Part shown: piece by piece, positions 35,966-44,740 of the stretch
How positions within the stretch are numbered: the stretch's first letter is position 1
Layout of the letters: the number at the start of each line of letters is the position of its first letter
NCBI RefSeq assembly: GCF_023954305.1
Contig: NZ_JAMLIG010000001.1
Location: forward strand, 186,001 to 250,000
From: Mesorhizobium sp.
GTDB taxonomy: Bacteria > Pseudomonadota > Alphaproteobacteria > Rhizobiales > Rhizobiaceae
Direction of reading: 5' to 3'
DNA length: 64,000 bases
Position numbers and translations under genes: made by a program
The notes under the pieces: model-generated
The model's database searches: none
Told to the model about the DNA's origin: nothing
The model's input: the letters and a program-made list of their open reading frames with translations, nothing else

Positions 35966-36556
35966 ATGCCGATCACATTGCTGGACGGAATACTCGTCGG
36001 CTTCACGCTCGTCTCCGCCATGCTGGCGATGGTTCGCGGGCTGTCGCGCGAGGTGCTCTCCATCGCATCCTGGGCTGCTGCCGCCGCTGCCGCCTTTTTT
36101 TTCTATCCGATGGTCCTGCCCTATGTGACGCCATACGTGGATCACAAGCAGCTGGCGCTGGCTGTCTCGGCCGCTATCGTTTTCTTCATCGCACTGATCG
36201 TGGTGACTGTGATCACGATGAAGATCGCCGACTTCATCATCGACAGCCGGGTCGGCGCGCTCGACCGTACGCTCGGCTTCCTCTACGGCGCCGCTCGCGG
36301 CATCCTGGTGGTCGCGGTCGGCCTCCTGTTCTTCAACTGGCTGGTCGGCACCAACCAGCCGGCCTGGGTCGCGAACGCCAAGTCGCGCCCGCTTTTGGAG
36401 ACGATCGGCCAGCGCCTGCAGGCGCTCTTGCCCGACGATCCTGAGAAATCGATCCTGAGCAAGCTGCCGATCGGGTCGAACGACGAGGCGCCGCCGACGG
36501 GCGGCGACACCCAGACCGAACCGGCGCCAGACGCAGAAGGCGACACGAACAACTGA
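35966..36556 (+). CDS. cvpA: CvpA family membrane protein
   Basis: 196 residues with GGGAG before the ATG. Four membrane helices: about 5-24, 30-52, 62-85 and 101-122 (SREVLSIASWAAAAAAAFFF, ALAVSAAIVFFIALIVVTVIT). The C-terminal 70 residues are cytoplasmic or periplasmic and end in an acidic tail. CvpA is required for colicin V production in E. coli and its placement next to purF is widely conserved, yet the molecular role is unknown. A terminator separates it from purF here. Confidence 0.92.
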   Translation: MPITLLDGILVGFTLVSAMLAMVRGLSREVLSIASWAAAAAAAFFFYPMVLPYVTPYVDHKQLALAVSAAIVFFIALIVVTVITMKIADFIIDSRVGALDRTLGFLYGAARGILVVAVGLLFFNWLVGTNQPAWVANAKSRPLLETIGQRLQALLPDDPEKSILSKLPIGSNDEAPPTGGDTQTEPAPDAEGDTNN

Positions 36557-36562
36557 ATCCAT

Positions 36563-36591
36563 CCCCGCGGCCTTCCGCGGGGTGTTTCTTT
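36563..36591 (+). terminator. Terminator between cvpA and purF
   Basis: CCCCGCGG (36563-36570), loop CCTT, CCGCGGGG (36575-36582), then TGTTTCTTT. A perfect 8-bp stem with a T-rich tail placed 6 bp after the cvpA stop codon. Confidence 0.8.
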
Positions 36592-36604
36592 GAGGAGCAC
36601 GACA

Positions 36605-38071
36605 ATGGCTGACGTGCATGACACGCCGTTTTCCTCGGACGACGACCGCTTTCATGACGAATGCGGCGTCTTCGGCATCTTCGGCCGGCAGGACGCGGCG
36701 GCGATCGTCACGCTCGGCCTGCACGCGCTCCAGCACCGCGGCCAGGAAGCGGCAGGCATCGTCTCCTTCGACGGCAGCCAGTTCCATGTCGAACGCCATG
36801 TCGGCCTGATCGGGGACACCTTCACCAAGCAAGCGGTGATCGACAGCCTGAAGGGCAGCCGCGCCATCGGCCATACCCGCTATGCGACGACCGGCGGGGC
36901 CGGCATGCGCAACATCCAGCCCTTCTTCGCCGAACTCGCCGACGGCGGCTTCGCCGTCGCCCACAACGGCAACCTGACCAATGCCATGACCGTGCAGCGC
37001 ACGCTGCAGAAGCAGGGCGCGATCTTCTCTTCCACCTCCGACACCGAGACGATCCTGCATCTCGTCGCAATGAGCAAGGAGCGCGACCTCAATGCGCGCT
37101 TCATCGACGCGGTGCGGCAGATCGAGGGCGCGTTCTCGCTGGTGGCGCTGTCGTCGAAGAAGATGATCGGCTGCCGCGATCCGCTCGGCATCCGGCCGCT
37201 GGTGCTGGGCGACCTCGACGGCGCCTGGATCCTCGCCTCCGAGACCTGCGCGCTCGACATCATCGGCGCGCGTTTCGTGCGCGATCTGAAGCCCGGCGAG
37301 ATGGTCGTCGTCACGCCCAAGGGCATCGAGAGCATCTTCCCCTTCGAGTCGCAGAAACCTCGCTTCTGCGTCTTCGAATACGTCTATTTCTCCCGCCCGG
37401 ACTCCACTGTGGAAGGCCGCAACGTCTACGACGTGCGCAAGAAGATCGGCATCGAGCTCGCACTGGAAAACCCGGTCGACGCCGACATCGTCGTTCCGGT
37501 GCCGGATTCCGGCACCCCGGCGGCGATCGGCTTCGCGCAGGCGGCAGGGCTGCCCTTCGAGCTCGGCATCATCCGCAACCACTATGTCGGCCGCACCTTC
37601 ATCCAGCCCGGCGATTCGATCCGCCACATGGGCGTCAAGCTGAAACACAACGCCAATCGGTCGATGATCGAGGGCAAGCGGGTGGTGCTGGTCGACGATT
37701 CCATCGTGCGCGGCACCACTTCGCAAAAGATCGTGCAGATGGTGCGAGACGCGGGCGCCAAGGAAGTCCACATGCGCATCGCCTCGCCACCGACCCGCTC
37801 ATCCTGCTTCTACGGCGTCGACACGCCGGAGACGGCGAAGCTGCTGGCGTCGCGCATGTCGGTCAAGGACATGGCGGACTTCATCCGCGTCGACTCGCTC
37901 GGCTTCCTGTCCATCGACGGGCTCTATCGCGCCGTGGGCGAAGCCGCCCGCGACAACGACCAGCCGCAGTTCTGCGACGCCTGCTTCACCACGCAGTACC
38001 CGACGCGCCTGACCGATCATGATGGCGCCGACAATGTCCGCCAGCTTTCGGTGCTGGCGACTCGGGCCTAA
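36605..38071 (+). CDS. purF: Amidophosphoribosyltransferase
   Basis: 488 residues from ATG at 36605, with GAGGAG 9 bases upstream. It makes 5-phosphoribosylamine from PRPP and glutamine, the first step of purine synthesis. The catalytic Cys20 in HDECGVFGIFG follows a 19-residue leader that must be removed to expose it. The PRPP loop is VVLVDDSIVRGTT (about 360-372). Cysteines at about 255 (PRFCVFEYVYF), 401 (SSCFYG), and 458/461 (FCDAC) match the [4Fe-4S] ligands of the Bacillus subtilis-type enzyme. Confidence 0.97.
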   Translation: MADVHDTPFSSDDDRFHDECGVFGIFGRQDAAAIVTLGLHALQHRGQEAAGIVSFDGSQFHVERHVGLIGDTFTKQAVIDSLKGSRAIGHTRYATTGGAGMRNIQPFFAELADGGFAVAHNGNLTNAMTVQRTLQKQGAIFSSTSDTETILHLVAMSKERDLNARFIDAVRQIEGAFSLVALSSKKMIGCRDPLGIRPLVLGDLDGAWILASETCALDIIGARFVRDLKPGEMVVVTPKGIESIFPFESQKPRFCVFEYVYFSRPDSTVEGRNVYDVRKKIGIELALENPVDADIVVPVPDSGTPAAIGFAQAAGLPFELGIIRNHYVGRTFIQPGDSIRHMGVKLKHNANRSMIEGKRVVLVDDSIVRGTTSQKIVQMVRDAGAKEVHMRIASPPTRSSCFYGVDTPETAKLLASRMSVKDMADFIRVDSLGFLSIDGLYRAVGEAARDNDQPQFCDACFTTQYPTRLTDHDGADNVRQLSVLATRA

Positions 38072-38084
38072 GACGGAAGGCAGC

Positions 38085-38831
38085 ATGACCGAGAAAACCG
38101 ACCTCACCGGGCGCATCGCGCTCGTCACCGGCGCGTCGCGCGGCATCGGCTACAACCTGGCAAAGCAACTGGCGGCTGCCGGCGCCCACGTGATCGCGGT
38201 TGCCCGCACCGTCGGCGGGCTGGAAGAGCTGGACGACGAGATCAAGGCGGCAGGGGGCTCGGCAACGCTGGTTCCGCTCGACCTGACCGACATGGCCGGC
38301 ATCGACCGACTCGGCGGCTCGATCCACGAGCGCTGGGGCAAACTCGACATTCTCGCCGCAAATGCCGGCGTACTCGGCGTCATCGCCCCGATCGGTCATG
38401 TCGAGGCGAAGGTGTTCGACAAGGTCATGGCGGTGAACGTCACCGGCACTTGGCGGCTGATCCGCTCGGTCGACCCTCTTCTGCGGCTCTCCGACGCCGG
38501 CCGCGCCATCGTCATGTCGTCGGGCGCTGCCCATTCCGCCCGCGCCTTCTGGGCGCCCTACGCTGCCTCCAAGGCCGCCGTCGAGGCGCTGGCGCGCTCC
38601 TGGGCCGACGAGACGAAAAACATGTCGCTGAGAGTCAATATCGTCGATCCCGGCGCCACCCGCACCGCGATGCGCGCGCAGGCTATGCCGGGCGAAGACC
38701 CGGACACGCTGCCCCAGCCGGCCGACGTGGCCGCGAGCATCCTGCCCCTCGCGAGCCCGACGCTGACGGACACCGGGCGGATCTGGAACGTTCGCAAGGG
38801 CAGCTGGACGGACTACCGGATGCCGGAATAG
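38085..38831 (+). CDS. SDR family NAD(P)-dependent oxidoreductase
   Basis: 248 residues starting 14 bp after purF. The Rossmann motif is TGASRGIG (about 16-23), then NAG (AANAGVLG), the catalytic Ser in VMSSGAAH and Tyr-x3-Lys in YAASKAAVEAL. The substrate is not determinable; the overall style resembles YciK-like or 3-oxoacyl reductase-like SDRs. The purF-SDR pairing is common in Rhizobiales and suggests co-transcription. Confidence 0.92.
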   Translation: MTEKTDLTGRIALVTGASRGIGYNLAKQLAAAGAHVIAVARTVGGLEELDDEIKAAGGSATLVPLDLTDMAGIDRLGGSIHERWGKLDILAANAGVLGVIAPIGHVEAKVFDKVMAVNVTGTWRLIRSVDPLLRLSDAGRAIVMSSGAAHSARAFWAPYAASKAAVEALARSWADETKNMSLRVNIVDPGATRTAMRAQAMPGEDPDTLPQPADVAASILPLASPTLTDTGRIWNVRKGSWTDYRMPE

Positions 38832-38904
38832 CACTCGTTTGGGTGCCTGCAATCCGTCGCGTTCAGATCTATAGTGTGATCGAACCGCTGCTAGGAGGCA
38901 GACA

Positions 38905-39165
38905 ATGAGCGCTACAGCCGTCTACATCTGGTATCTCGTCGTTGCCGGTCCTGGCGGCGGCATGGCCGTGATGCCGAGCGCCTTCGACACACGCGACGAA
39001 TGCGTCGCCGCGATCGAGGAATACAAGAAGACGCCGACCGATCCGGGCTGGTCGCTGCAATGTATCCCGAGCGCCTCTTCCTTCATGGAAGGCGAAACGT
39101 ATGACGATTACCCGACGCCTGCCGGCCCGGGCGTCGAGCCGCCCGGAAACAAGCCGGCGCAGTAG
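38905..39165 (+). CDS. Small hypothetical protein (86 aa), possibly exported
   Basis: ATG preceded by a perfect AGGAGG at 6 bases. The sequence begins MSATAVYIWYLVVAGPGGGMAV, a short hydrophobic N-terminus, and has two cysteines (RDECVAAIEEYKKTP and SLQCIPS) that could pair. A proline-rich tail follows (PTPAGPGVEPPGN). I do not recognise the family; DxCxxAI...C patterns occur in small secreted rhizobial proteins. Its stop is only 3 bp from the convergent RidA gene. Confidence 0.7.
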   Translation: MSATAVYIWYLVVAGPGGGMAVMPSAFDTRDECVAAIEEYKKTPTDPGWSLQCIPSASSFMEGETYDDYPTPAGPGVEPPGNKPAQ

Positions 39166-39168
39166 GTT

Positions 39169-39513
39169 TCAGACCGCCGCGACGACGATGATCTCGACGC
39201 GGTAATCGGGCGTCGCCAGCGGCGCACCACCGGTGGCACGGGCCGGCGGGTTGGCCTTGTCGACCCAGCCGTCCCACACCGCGTTCATCTCGGCGAAGTC
39301 GCGCATGTCGTCGAGCCAGATCTGGGCTGTCAGGATCTTCGACTTGTCGGAGCCGGCAAGCGCCAGCAGTCGGTCGATTTCGGCCAGAATCGCGGTCGTC
39401 TGATCAGTGACGCTCTTGCCCGGAGCACCGACCTGGCCGGCGAGATAGACCTTGTCGCCATGGACAACGGCCTGGCTCATGCGTGTTCCGGGTTCGATGC
39501 GGCGGATGGTCAT
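39169..39513 (-). CDS. RidA family (Rid/YjgF) protein
   Basis: 114 residues with GGGAG before the ATG. Family markers: VHGDKVYLAGQVG, ILAEIDRLLALAG, the mid segment AQIWLDDMRDFAEMNAVWD, and PPARATGGAPLATPDYRVEI at the end. RidA proper hydrolyses reactive enamines or imines with an Arg (R105) in the P.R..V motif. Here the corresponding PPARATG keeps Arg, but the sequence after it differs from RidA, so it is probably a Rid4-7-type paralogue whose deaminase activity cannot be assumed. Confidence 0.9.
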   Translation of the reverse strand: MTIRRIEPGTRMSQAVVHGDKVYLAGQVGAPGKSVTDQTTAILAEIDRLLALAGSDKSKILTAQIWLDDMRDFAEMNAVWDGWVDKANPPARATGGAPLATPDYRVEIIVVAAV

Positions 39514-39571
39514 GTCAGTCTCCCTTGAATGTTCGCGCGCTTATCCGACAAGCCGCTTGCGCCCGCAAGCG

Positions 39572-41347
39572 TCAGTTCACCGGCCAGACCATCAGAAGCA
39601 TCGGCACCGCGACCAGCACGACGAGGATCGAGAGCGGCAGTCCGAGGCGCGGATAGTCGGAGAAGCGGTAGCCGCCGGGGCCCATGACCAACGTGTTGCA
39701 CTGATGGCCGATGGGGGTCAGAAAATCGCAGCCGGCGCCGATCGCCACCGCCATCAGAAAGGCGTCCGGGCGGTAACCGAGACCCGCCGCGAAGCCGGCG
39801 GCGATCGGCGCCATGACGAGCACGGTGGCCGCATTGTTGAGGAAGGGTGTCACCGCCATCGCCGCGACCAGGATCAGCCCGAGCGCACCCCACGCGGGGA
39901 GCGTCCGCGCGATACCGGCCAGTTCGGCCGCCGCCATGTCCGTCAGTCCGGTGGCGCGTAGTGTATCCGAGACGGGGATGAGGGCCGCGAGCATGACCAG
40001 GATCGGACCGTCGATCGCGCCATAGACCTCCCGCAGCGGCACCGCCTTGAACATCACCATCGCCACGGCGGCGGCGAAGAAGGCTACCGGCACGGGAACC
40101 AGCGACAAGGCGGTCGCCCCCATCGCGGCCAGCAGGATGACGACCGGAACAAGGCCGCGCCGCACACTGCCGAGCTTGATCGGCCGCTCGGCGAGCGGCA
40201 GGCAACCAAGCTCGCGCAGGATTTCCGGCAGGCGATCCCGATCGCCCTGCAGAACGATCACGTCGCCCATGCGCAGCACCGCTTCGCTCAGCCGTTCGGT
40301 GATCCGCTCGCCCTTGCGGCTGACGGCGAGCAGGTTGACGTTGAAACGATCGTGCAGCTCGAGCCGTTGCGCCGACAGGCCGACCAGGAACGAGGTTTCG
40401 CCAATCACTGCCTCGACCGCGCCGATCTCCGACATGCTCCGCGTCCGCTTCTCCCGACGGTCGTTGCTGAGCTTGAGCTTGCCGCGCGTCGTCAGCTTGT
40501 CGAGGGCTTCGGGATCGCCCTCAAGCAGGAGGATATCGCCACTCTTCAGGACAGCGTCCGGCAGCGGCGTGACACGTTGGCCGCGGCTGCGGATGATGGA
40601 GGTGACCATCGCATTGCCGTCGGAAAGCTTGAGGAGGTCGGCGACCGTCTTGCCCAGGATGGACGAGTCGGACGCGACGCGCGCCTCGGACACATAGTTC
40701 TTGATGTCGATCGCCTCGTGAAGGGAAGCGGTTTCGCGGGTGCGCGACGGCAAGAGCCAGTAGAACAGCGCGAGAAACACCAGGCCGAGCAGCGCGAGGG
40801 CGGCGCCAACGGGAGCGAAATCGAACATACCGAAGGCCTCGCCGCCGATCTCCATGCGCATACGCGAGACGATGATGTTGGGAGAGGTTCCGATCAGGGT
40901 CATCAGGCCGCCAAGCAGCGAACCGAACGCCATTGGCATCAGGAAAACAGACGGAGATATGTTGGAGCGCCGCGCGAATTGGAAGGCGATCGGCATCATG
41001 ATGGCGAGCGCGCCGATATTCTTGACGAAGGCCGAGAGGACGGTCACCACCGCCACCAGCAGCACGAGCTGCGCGCGCACCCGCGTCACCGCCGGGGCGA
41101 AGCGCTGTATGCCGACTTCCATGATGCCCGACCGGGCGACGGCGGCACTTACCAGCAGGGCGGAGCCGACGATGATGACGATGTCGTCGCTGAAGCCGGA
41201 AAACGCCTTCTCGTAAGGCACAATGCCGGTAAGCACCGCGGCGAGCAGTGCGCAGGCGGCGATGATGTCGTAACGAAACCGTCCCCAGACGAACGCCGCC
41301 ATCATCAGTGCGACGACGCTCAGAGCCAGCATCTGGTCGGTGGTCAT
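39572..41347 (-). CDS. SLC13-family permease with two TrkA-C (RCK_C) domains
   Basis: 591 residues from ATG at 41347. The first half has about five to six helices (LALSVVALMMAAFVWGRF, IVIIVGSALLVSAAVA, ALAIMMPIAF) including the NIGALAI and GTSPNIIV substrate loop. Two cytoplasmic RCK_C domains lie in the middle (about 200-390): each has the ...V.SII/LLAV...G..G...L..GD(I/V)LLLEGD pattern. The remaining helices follow, with a second signature NNAATVLVMAPIA. These DASS/ArsB-like carriers move dicarboxylates or sulfate with Na+ or H+; substrate unknown. The 48 residues of upstream frame are not included. Confidence 0.9.
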   Translation of the reverse strand: MTTDQMLALSVVALMMAAFVWGRFRYDIIAACALLAAVLTGIVPYEKAFSGFSDDIVIIVGSALLVSAAVARSGIMEVGIQRFAPAVTRVRAQLVLLVAVVTVLSAFVKNIGALAIMMPIAFQFARRSNISPSVFLMPMAFGSLLGGLMTLIGTSPNIIVSRMRMEIGGEAFGMFDFAPVGAALALLGLVFLALFYWLLPSRTRETASLHEAIDIKNYVSEARVASDSSILGKTVADLLKLSDGNAMVTSIIRSRGQRVTPLPDAVLKSGDILLLEGDPEALDKLTTRGKLKLSNDRREKRTRSMSEIGAVEAVIGETSFLVGLSAQRLELHDRFNVNLLAVSRKGERITERLSEAVLRMGDVIVLQGDRDRLPEILRELGCLPLAERPIKLGSVRRGLVPVVILLAAMGATALSLVPVPVAFFAAAVAMVMFKAVPLREVYGAIDGPILVMLAALIPVSDTLRATGLTDMAAAELAGIARTLPAWGALGLILVAAMAVTPFLNNAATVLVMAPIAAGFAAGLGYRPDAFLMAVAIGAGCDFLTPIGHQCNTLVMGPGGYRFSDYPRLGLPLSILVVLVAVPMLLMVWPVN

Positions 41348-41661
41348 ACTCACATCCCTCGCCCATCGAAACGCTCTCGCCGCAAGTTCGTTTCGTGGGT
41401 CCGTCCGTCTGTCGCTGGCCCCGCGCGTCGGCTCGCTTCGGGCGTATCGCATTCTCGCCACGTCGGCTACCTGCTTCGAAGCAGGTTGCACCTTGCCGGC
41501 GCGATCCGACCGTCCGGCGCCGAGTCTCCGGCACGGGCGCGAACGTCGAAAAGCGCCTCGAGCGCCTGCGCAAACGGCGGATTGACGCTCGCGCCCAGCG
41601 CGCTAGGCTCCCCCGCTGCGGCATCCGCCCGCCGCGGCCAGATTGATGCTCGGAGGACGGC
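41348..41661. other. 314-bp gap between divergent genes; contains an 18-bp perfect palindrome
   Basis: ACCTGCTTCGAAGCAGGT at 41469-41486 is an exact palindrome and the only clear structure in this gap, which separates the SLC13 gene from the acyltransferase-ligase gene. It could be an operator for either neighbour. Otherwise I see only a GGAGG ribosome-binding site at the right end. No gene is supported here. Confidence 0.5.
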
Positions 41662-43887
41662 ATGATCCTGACCGGAATGATCGTCGCCACGGTGGTCGCA
41701 CTCTATGTGGTCGCCGCCCTCGCCCAGGTGTACAGGCTCGGCGTGACCTTCCAGCAGGCCGCGCTCTATTTGCCGCTCAAGGTCGCTTTCCGCATTGCCG
41801 ACGGCGGCATCCGGATCGCCAGGCAGGCGGATGCACCGGTGATATATGCGATCAGTCATCAGTCGCGGCTCGATCCGGCGCTGATGCTGGCACTGCTGCC
41901 CGACGACACGCTCCATATCCTGGACGAGGAATCCGCCGAATCCTCCTGGCTCGAACCGTTCCGGACGCTTGCCCGCTCAATTCCGTTCAACGCCTCGCAC
42001 GTCTTCGTCAGCAGGCGGCTGGTGCGCCATTTGAAGGGAAAGGGCCGTCTTGCCGTCTATTTCCCGCAGACGGTGGAGCCCGACCTCAAATCGTTCCGGC
42101 TGTTCCGGGCCGTCGCACGCATCGCCGTCACCGCAGGGGCCGACATCGTCGCGATTCATGTCGGCGGCAGCCGTCATCTGCCGATCTCGCTTTCCCCCGA
42201 AACCGAAGCGCCTCGCCGCTGGCTGCCGAGGCTTTCCGTCGCCGCTCTCGACCCGATCTCGCTCGACACATCCGTCATCCGTCCCGGCCGCGCGCCGACG
42301 ACCTCGTCCAACGCGCTGTTCGACCGCATGGCCGAAGTTCGGGTGGCCGCCACGCCCCAGCGCAGCCTGTTCTCGGCGATCGCCGGCGCCGCGCGGCTCT
42401 TCGGTCCCGAGCGCACGATCGTCGAGGACGGGGTCAGCGGCGCCCTCAGCTACCGCGATATGATGATCGCTGCTCGGGTTCTCGGCGCGCGCTTTGCCGC
42501 AATTACCAGCGGCGGCGAGGCGGTCGGGCTGATGCTGCCGAACTCCGTCGGCCTGGCTACGTCCTTCATCGGACTGCAGTCCGCCGGCTGCATCGCCACC
42601 GTACTCAATTTCACCTCAGGTCCAGCCAACGTCTCCACCGCGATTCGGTCCAGCGCAATACGGACCGTCGTCTCCTCCCGCGTGTTCGTCGACAAGGCGC
42701 AACTCGCCGACATCGTCGCCGCGATCGAGGCAGCAGGCGCGCGCTTCCTCTGGCTGGAAGACGTCCGCAAGGGGGTCACGGCCTTCGAGAAAGCTTCGGC
42801 CGCGTTGCTGTGGCGCTGGCCGCTGACCCGCGCCAAGGCATCCTCGCCCGCGGTCATCCTCTTCACCTCCGGTTCCGACAGCCGTCCGAAAGGCGTGGTG
42901 CTCAGCCACGAGAACCTGATCGCAAATGCGGCGCAGACCGAGTCGCGCATCGGCTTCTCGCCCGCCGACACGCTGTTCAATGTGTTGCCGGCCTTCCATT
43001 CGTTCGGCCTCACGGGCGGAACGATCCTGCCTCTCCTCTACGGGGTGCGGCTCTATCTCTATCCCTCGCCGCTACACTTCAAGCAGATCCCGCAGACGGT
43101 CGCGAAGGTGCGGCCGACCATCATGTTCGGGACCGACACCTTCCTCGCGACCTATGCTCGCTCGGCCGACGACGGCGATTTCGCGAGTCTGCGCCTGGTT
43201 GTGGCCGGCGCCGAACCGGTGCAGACCGAGACGCGGCGTATCTGGCGCGAGCGCTTCGGCGCCGAGATCGTCGAAGGATACGGGCTGACCGAAGCCGCGC
43301 CCGTCGTCGCGGTCAACACGCGCACCCATTCGCGGCCCGGCACCGTCGGGCGCCTGCTGCCCGGCATCCGCAGCCGGATCGAGGCGGTCGAAGGGATCGC
43401 GGACGGCGGACGGCTGTGGATCGCCGGTCCAAACGTCATGCGCGGCTACATCTCGACGCGCGGGACAGAAGATGTCACCCCTCCCCCGGACGGCTGGCAC
43501 GATACCGGCGACATCGTCGCCTTCGACCGGGAAGGCTATCTTTCAATCCTGGGCCGCGCCCGCCACTTTGCCAAGATCTCGGGGGAAATGATCTCGCTTG
43601 GCGCTGTGGAGGCGCTGGCGCAGGCTTTGTGGCCCGGACAGCGGCACGCCGCGGTCGCCGTCCCCGACCGCCGGCGAGGCGAGAAGATCGTGATGCTGAC
43701 GACGGCGCACGACGCCGACATCGCCGAACTGCGTGCTTTCGGCAAGGCGTCGGGGGCGTCGCATCTGATGGTTCCCGAGGCGGTCGTGAAGGTCGATGCC
43801 ATTCCGCTGCTCGGCAGCGGCAAAGTCGACTACGCCACCGCCCGCCGACGCGCGATCGAGAGCCTCGGGATCGACAAGGCCGCCTAA
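41662..43887 (+). CDS. Aas-like fusion: acyltransferase plus AMP-forming acyl-CoA/ACP synthetase
   Basis: 741 residues with GGAGG before the ATG. One N-terminal hydrophobic helix (IVATVVALYVVAALAQVY) precedes a PlsC-like domain (about 55-200) in which ISHQSRLDPAL keeps the catalytic H-x4-D (HQSRLD). The usual FPEGT block is replaced by VYFPQTVEPDLKSF. An AMP-binding domain spans about 260-735: LFTSGSDSRPKGVVLSH, GYGLTEAAP, WHDTGDI and the C-terminal Lys in GSGKVDYA. The architecture matches Aas, which re-acylates lysophospholipids. It converges on pssA with overlapping stop codons. Confidence 0.85.
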   Translation: MILTGMIVATVVALYVVAALAQVYRLGVTFQQAALYLPLKVAFRIADGGIRIARQADAPVIYAISHQSRLDPALMLALLPDDTLHILDEESAESSWLEPFRTLARSIPFNASHVFVSRRLVRHLKGKGRLAVYFPQTVEPDLKSFRLFRAVARIAVTAGADIVAIHVGGSRHLPISLSPETEAPRRWLPRLSVAALDPISLDTSVIRPGRAPTTSSNALFDRMAEVRVAATPQRSLFSAIAGAARLFGPERTIVEDGVSGALSYRDMMIAARVLGARFAAITSGGEAVGLMLPNSVGLATSFIGLQSAGCIATVLNFTSGPANVSTAIRSSAIRTVVSSRVFVDKAQLADIVAAIEAAGARFLWLEDVRKGVTAFEKASAALLWRWPLTRAKASSPAVILFTSGSDSRPKGVVLSHENLIANAAQTESRIGFSPADTLFNVLPAFHSFGLTGGTILPLLYGVRLYLYPSPLHFKQIPQTVAKVRPTIMFGTDTFLATYARSADDGDFASLRLVVAGAEPVQTETRRIWRERFGAEIVEGYGLTEAAPVVAVNTRTHSRPGTVGRLLPGIRSRIEAVEGIADGGRLWIAGPNVMRGYISTRGTEDVTPPPDGWHDTGDIVAFDREGYLSILGRARHFAKISGEMISLGAVEALAQALWPGQRHAAVAVPDRRRGEKIVMLTTAHDADIAELRAFGKASGASHLMVPEAVVKVDAIPLLGSGKVDYATARRRAIESLGIDKAA

Positions 43888-44738
43888 GCCTTCGGCGGCT
43901 CGGCCGTTTCCGGCTCCGCGGACTTTGCCATATCCGCGTCGCGTTTCTCGCGCTGCAGGCGACGCGCGTAAAGCTTCACGCTGAACGGCAGGAAGGCCAG
44001 ATAGGCGATCGCGGTCGCGGTCATCGTCTGCCAGGTGAAGCTGAACAACATCAGCACGTAGAAGACCGCCACCAGGATCAGCGGGAATACGACGTCGCCG
44101 CGCACCTTGGAGCTTGAACTCTTGCCGGAAAAGACAGGAAGCGTCGATACGAGCAGAACTGCAACGATCACCGTGTAAGCGCAGGCCGCATAGACGACGA
44201 AAAGGTTCGCCTCCAGGCCGAGAAATCCGAGATAGACCGGCAACATCACCAGAACCGCGCCGGCAGGCGCCGGAACACCAGTGAAATAGTCCGCCATCCA
44301 GGCAGGCTTGTCGGTATGGGCTATCTGCACGTTGAAACGCGCCAGCCTCAGGCCGCAGGCGATGGCGAAGAGAAGTGCTGCGGTCCAGCCGAGCGAGCCG
44401 GCCCGATCAAGCATGTAGGCATAGAGGACCAGCGCGGGCGCCGCGCCGAAATTGACGATGTCGGCCAGCGAATCCATCTGCTCGCCGAATTTGGACGTGG
44501 CCTTCAGCATCCGTGCGAGGCGCCCGTCGATTCCGTCGAGGAACGCCGCAAGCAGCACCATCACGACCGCAATCTCGAAACGGCCTTCGAACGCCAGCCT
44601 TATCCCGGACAGGCCGGCGCAGATCGCAAGCACAGTGATCAGGTTGGGCAGCATAAGGCGCAAGGGAATGTCGCGGATCTTGGCGCCATGTCGGGCCGAT
44701 CCGCCATGCGGCTCGAACGGAGGAAAGGGGGTCTCCAT
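43884..44738 (-). CDS. pssA: CDP-diacylglycerol-serine O-phosphatidyltransferase
   Basis: 284 residues. The CDP-alcohol phosphotransferase motif is DGIDGRLARMLKATSKFGEQ, then MDSLAD (D-G-x2-A-R ... G-x3-D-x3-D), flanked by about eight membrane helices. It makes phosphatidylserine for Psd, encoded 2 bp upstream, giving phosphatidylethanolamine. The frame extends far upstream through psd but the ATG at 44738 is the only sensible start. The last residues (MAKSAEPETAEPPKA) form a short disordered tail. Confidence 0.95.
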   Translation of the reverse strand: METPFPPFEPHGGSARHGAKIRDIPLRLMLPNLITVLAICAGLSGIRLAFEGRFEIAVVMVLLAAFLDGIDGRLARMLKATSKFGEQMDSLADIVNFGAAPALVLYAYMLDRAGSLGWTAALLFAIACGLRLARFNVQIAHTDKPAWMADYFTGVPAPAGAVLVMLPVYLGFLGLEANLFVVYAACAYTVIVAVLLVSTLPVFSGKSSSSKVRGDVVFPLILVAVFYVLMLFSFTWQTMTATAIAYLAFLPFSVKLYARRLQREKRDADMAKSAEPETAEPPKA

Positions 44739-44740
44739 AT

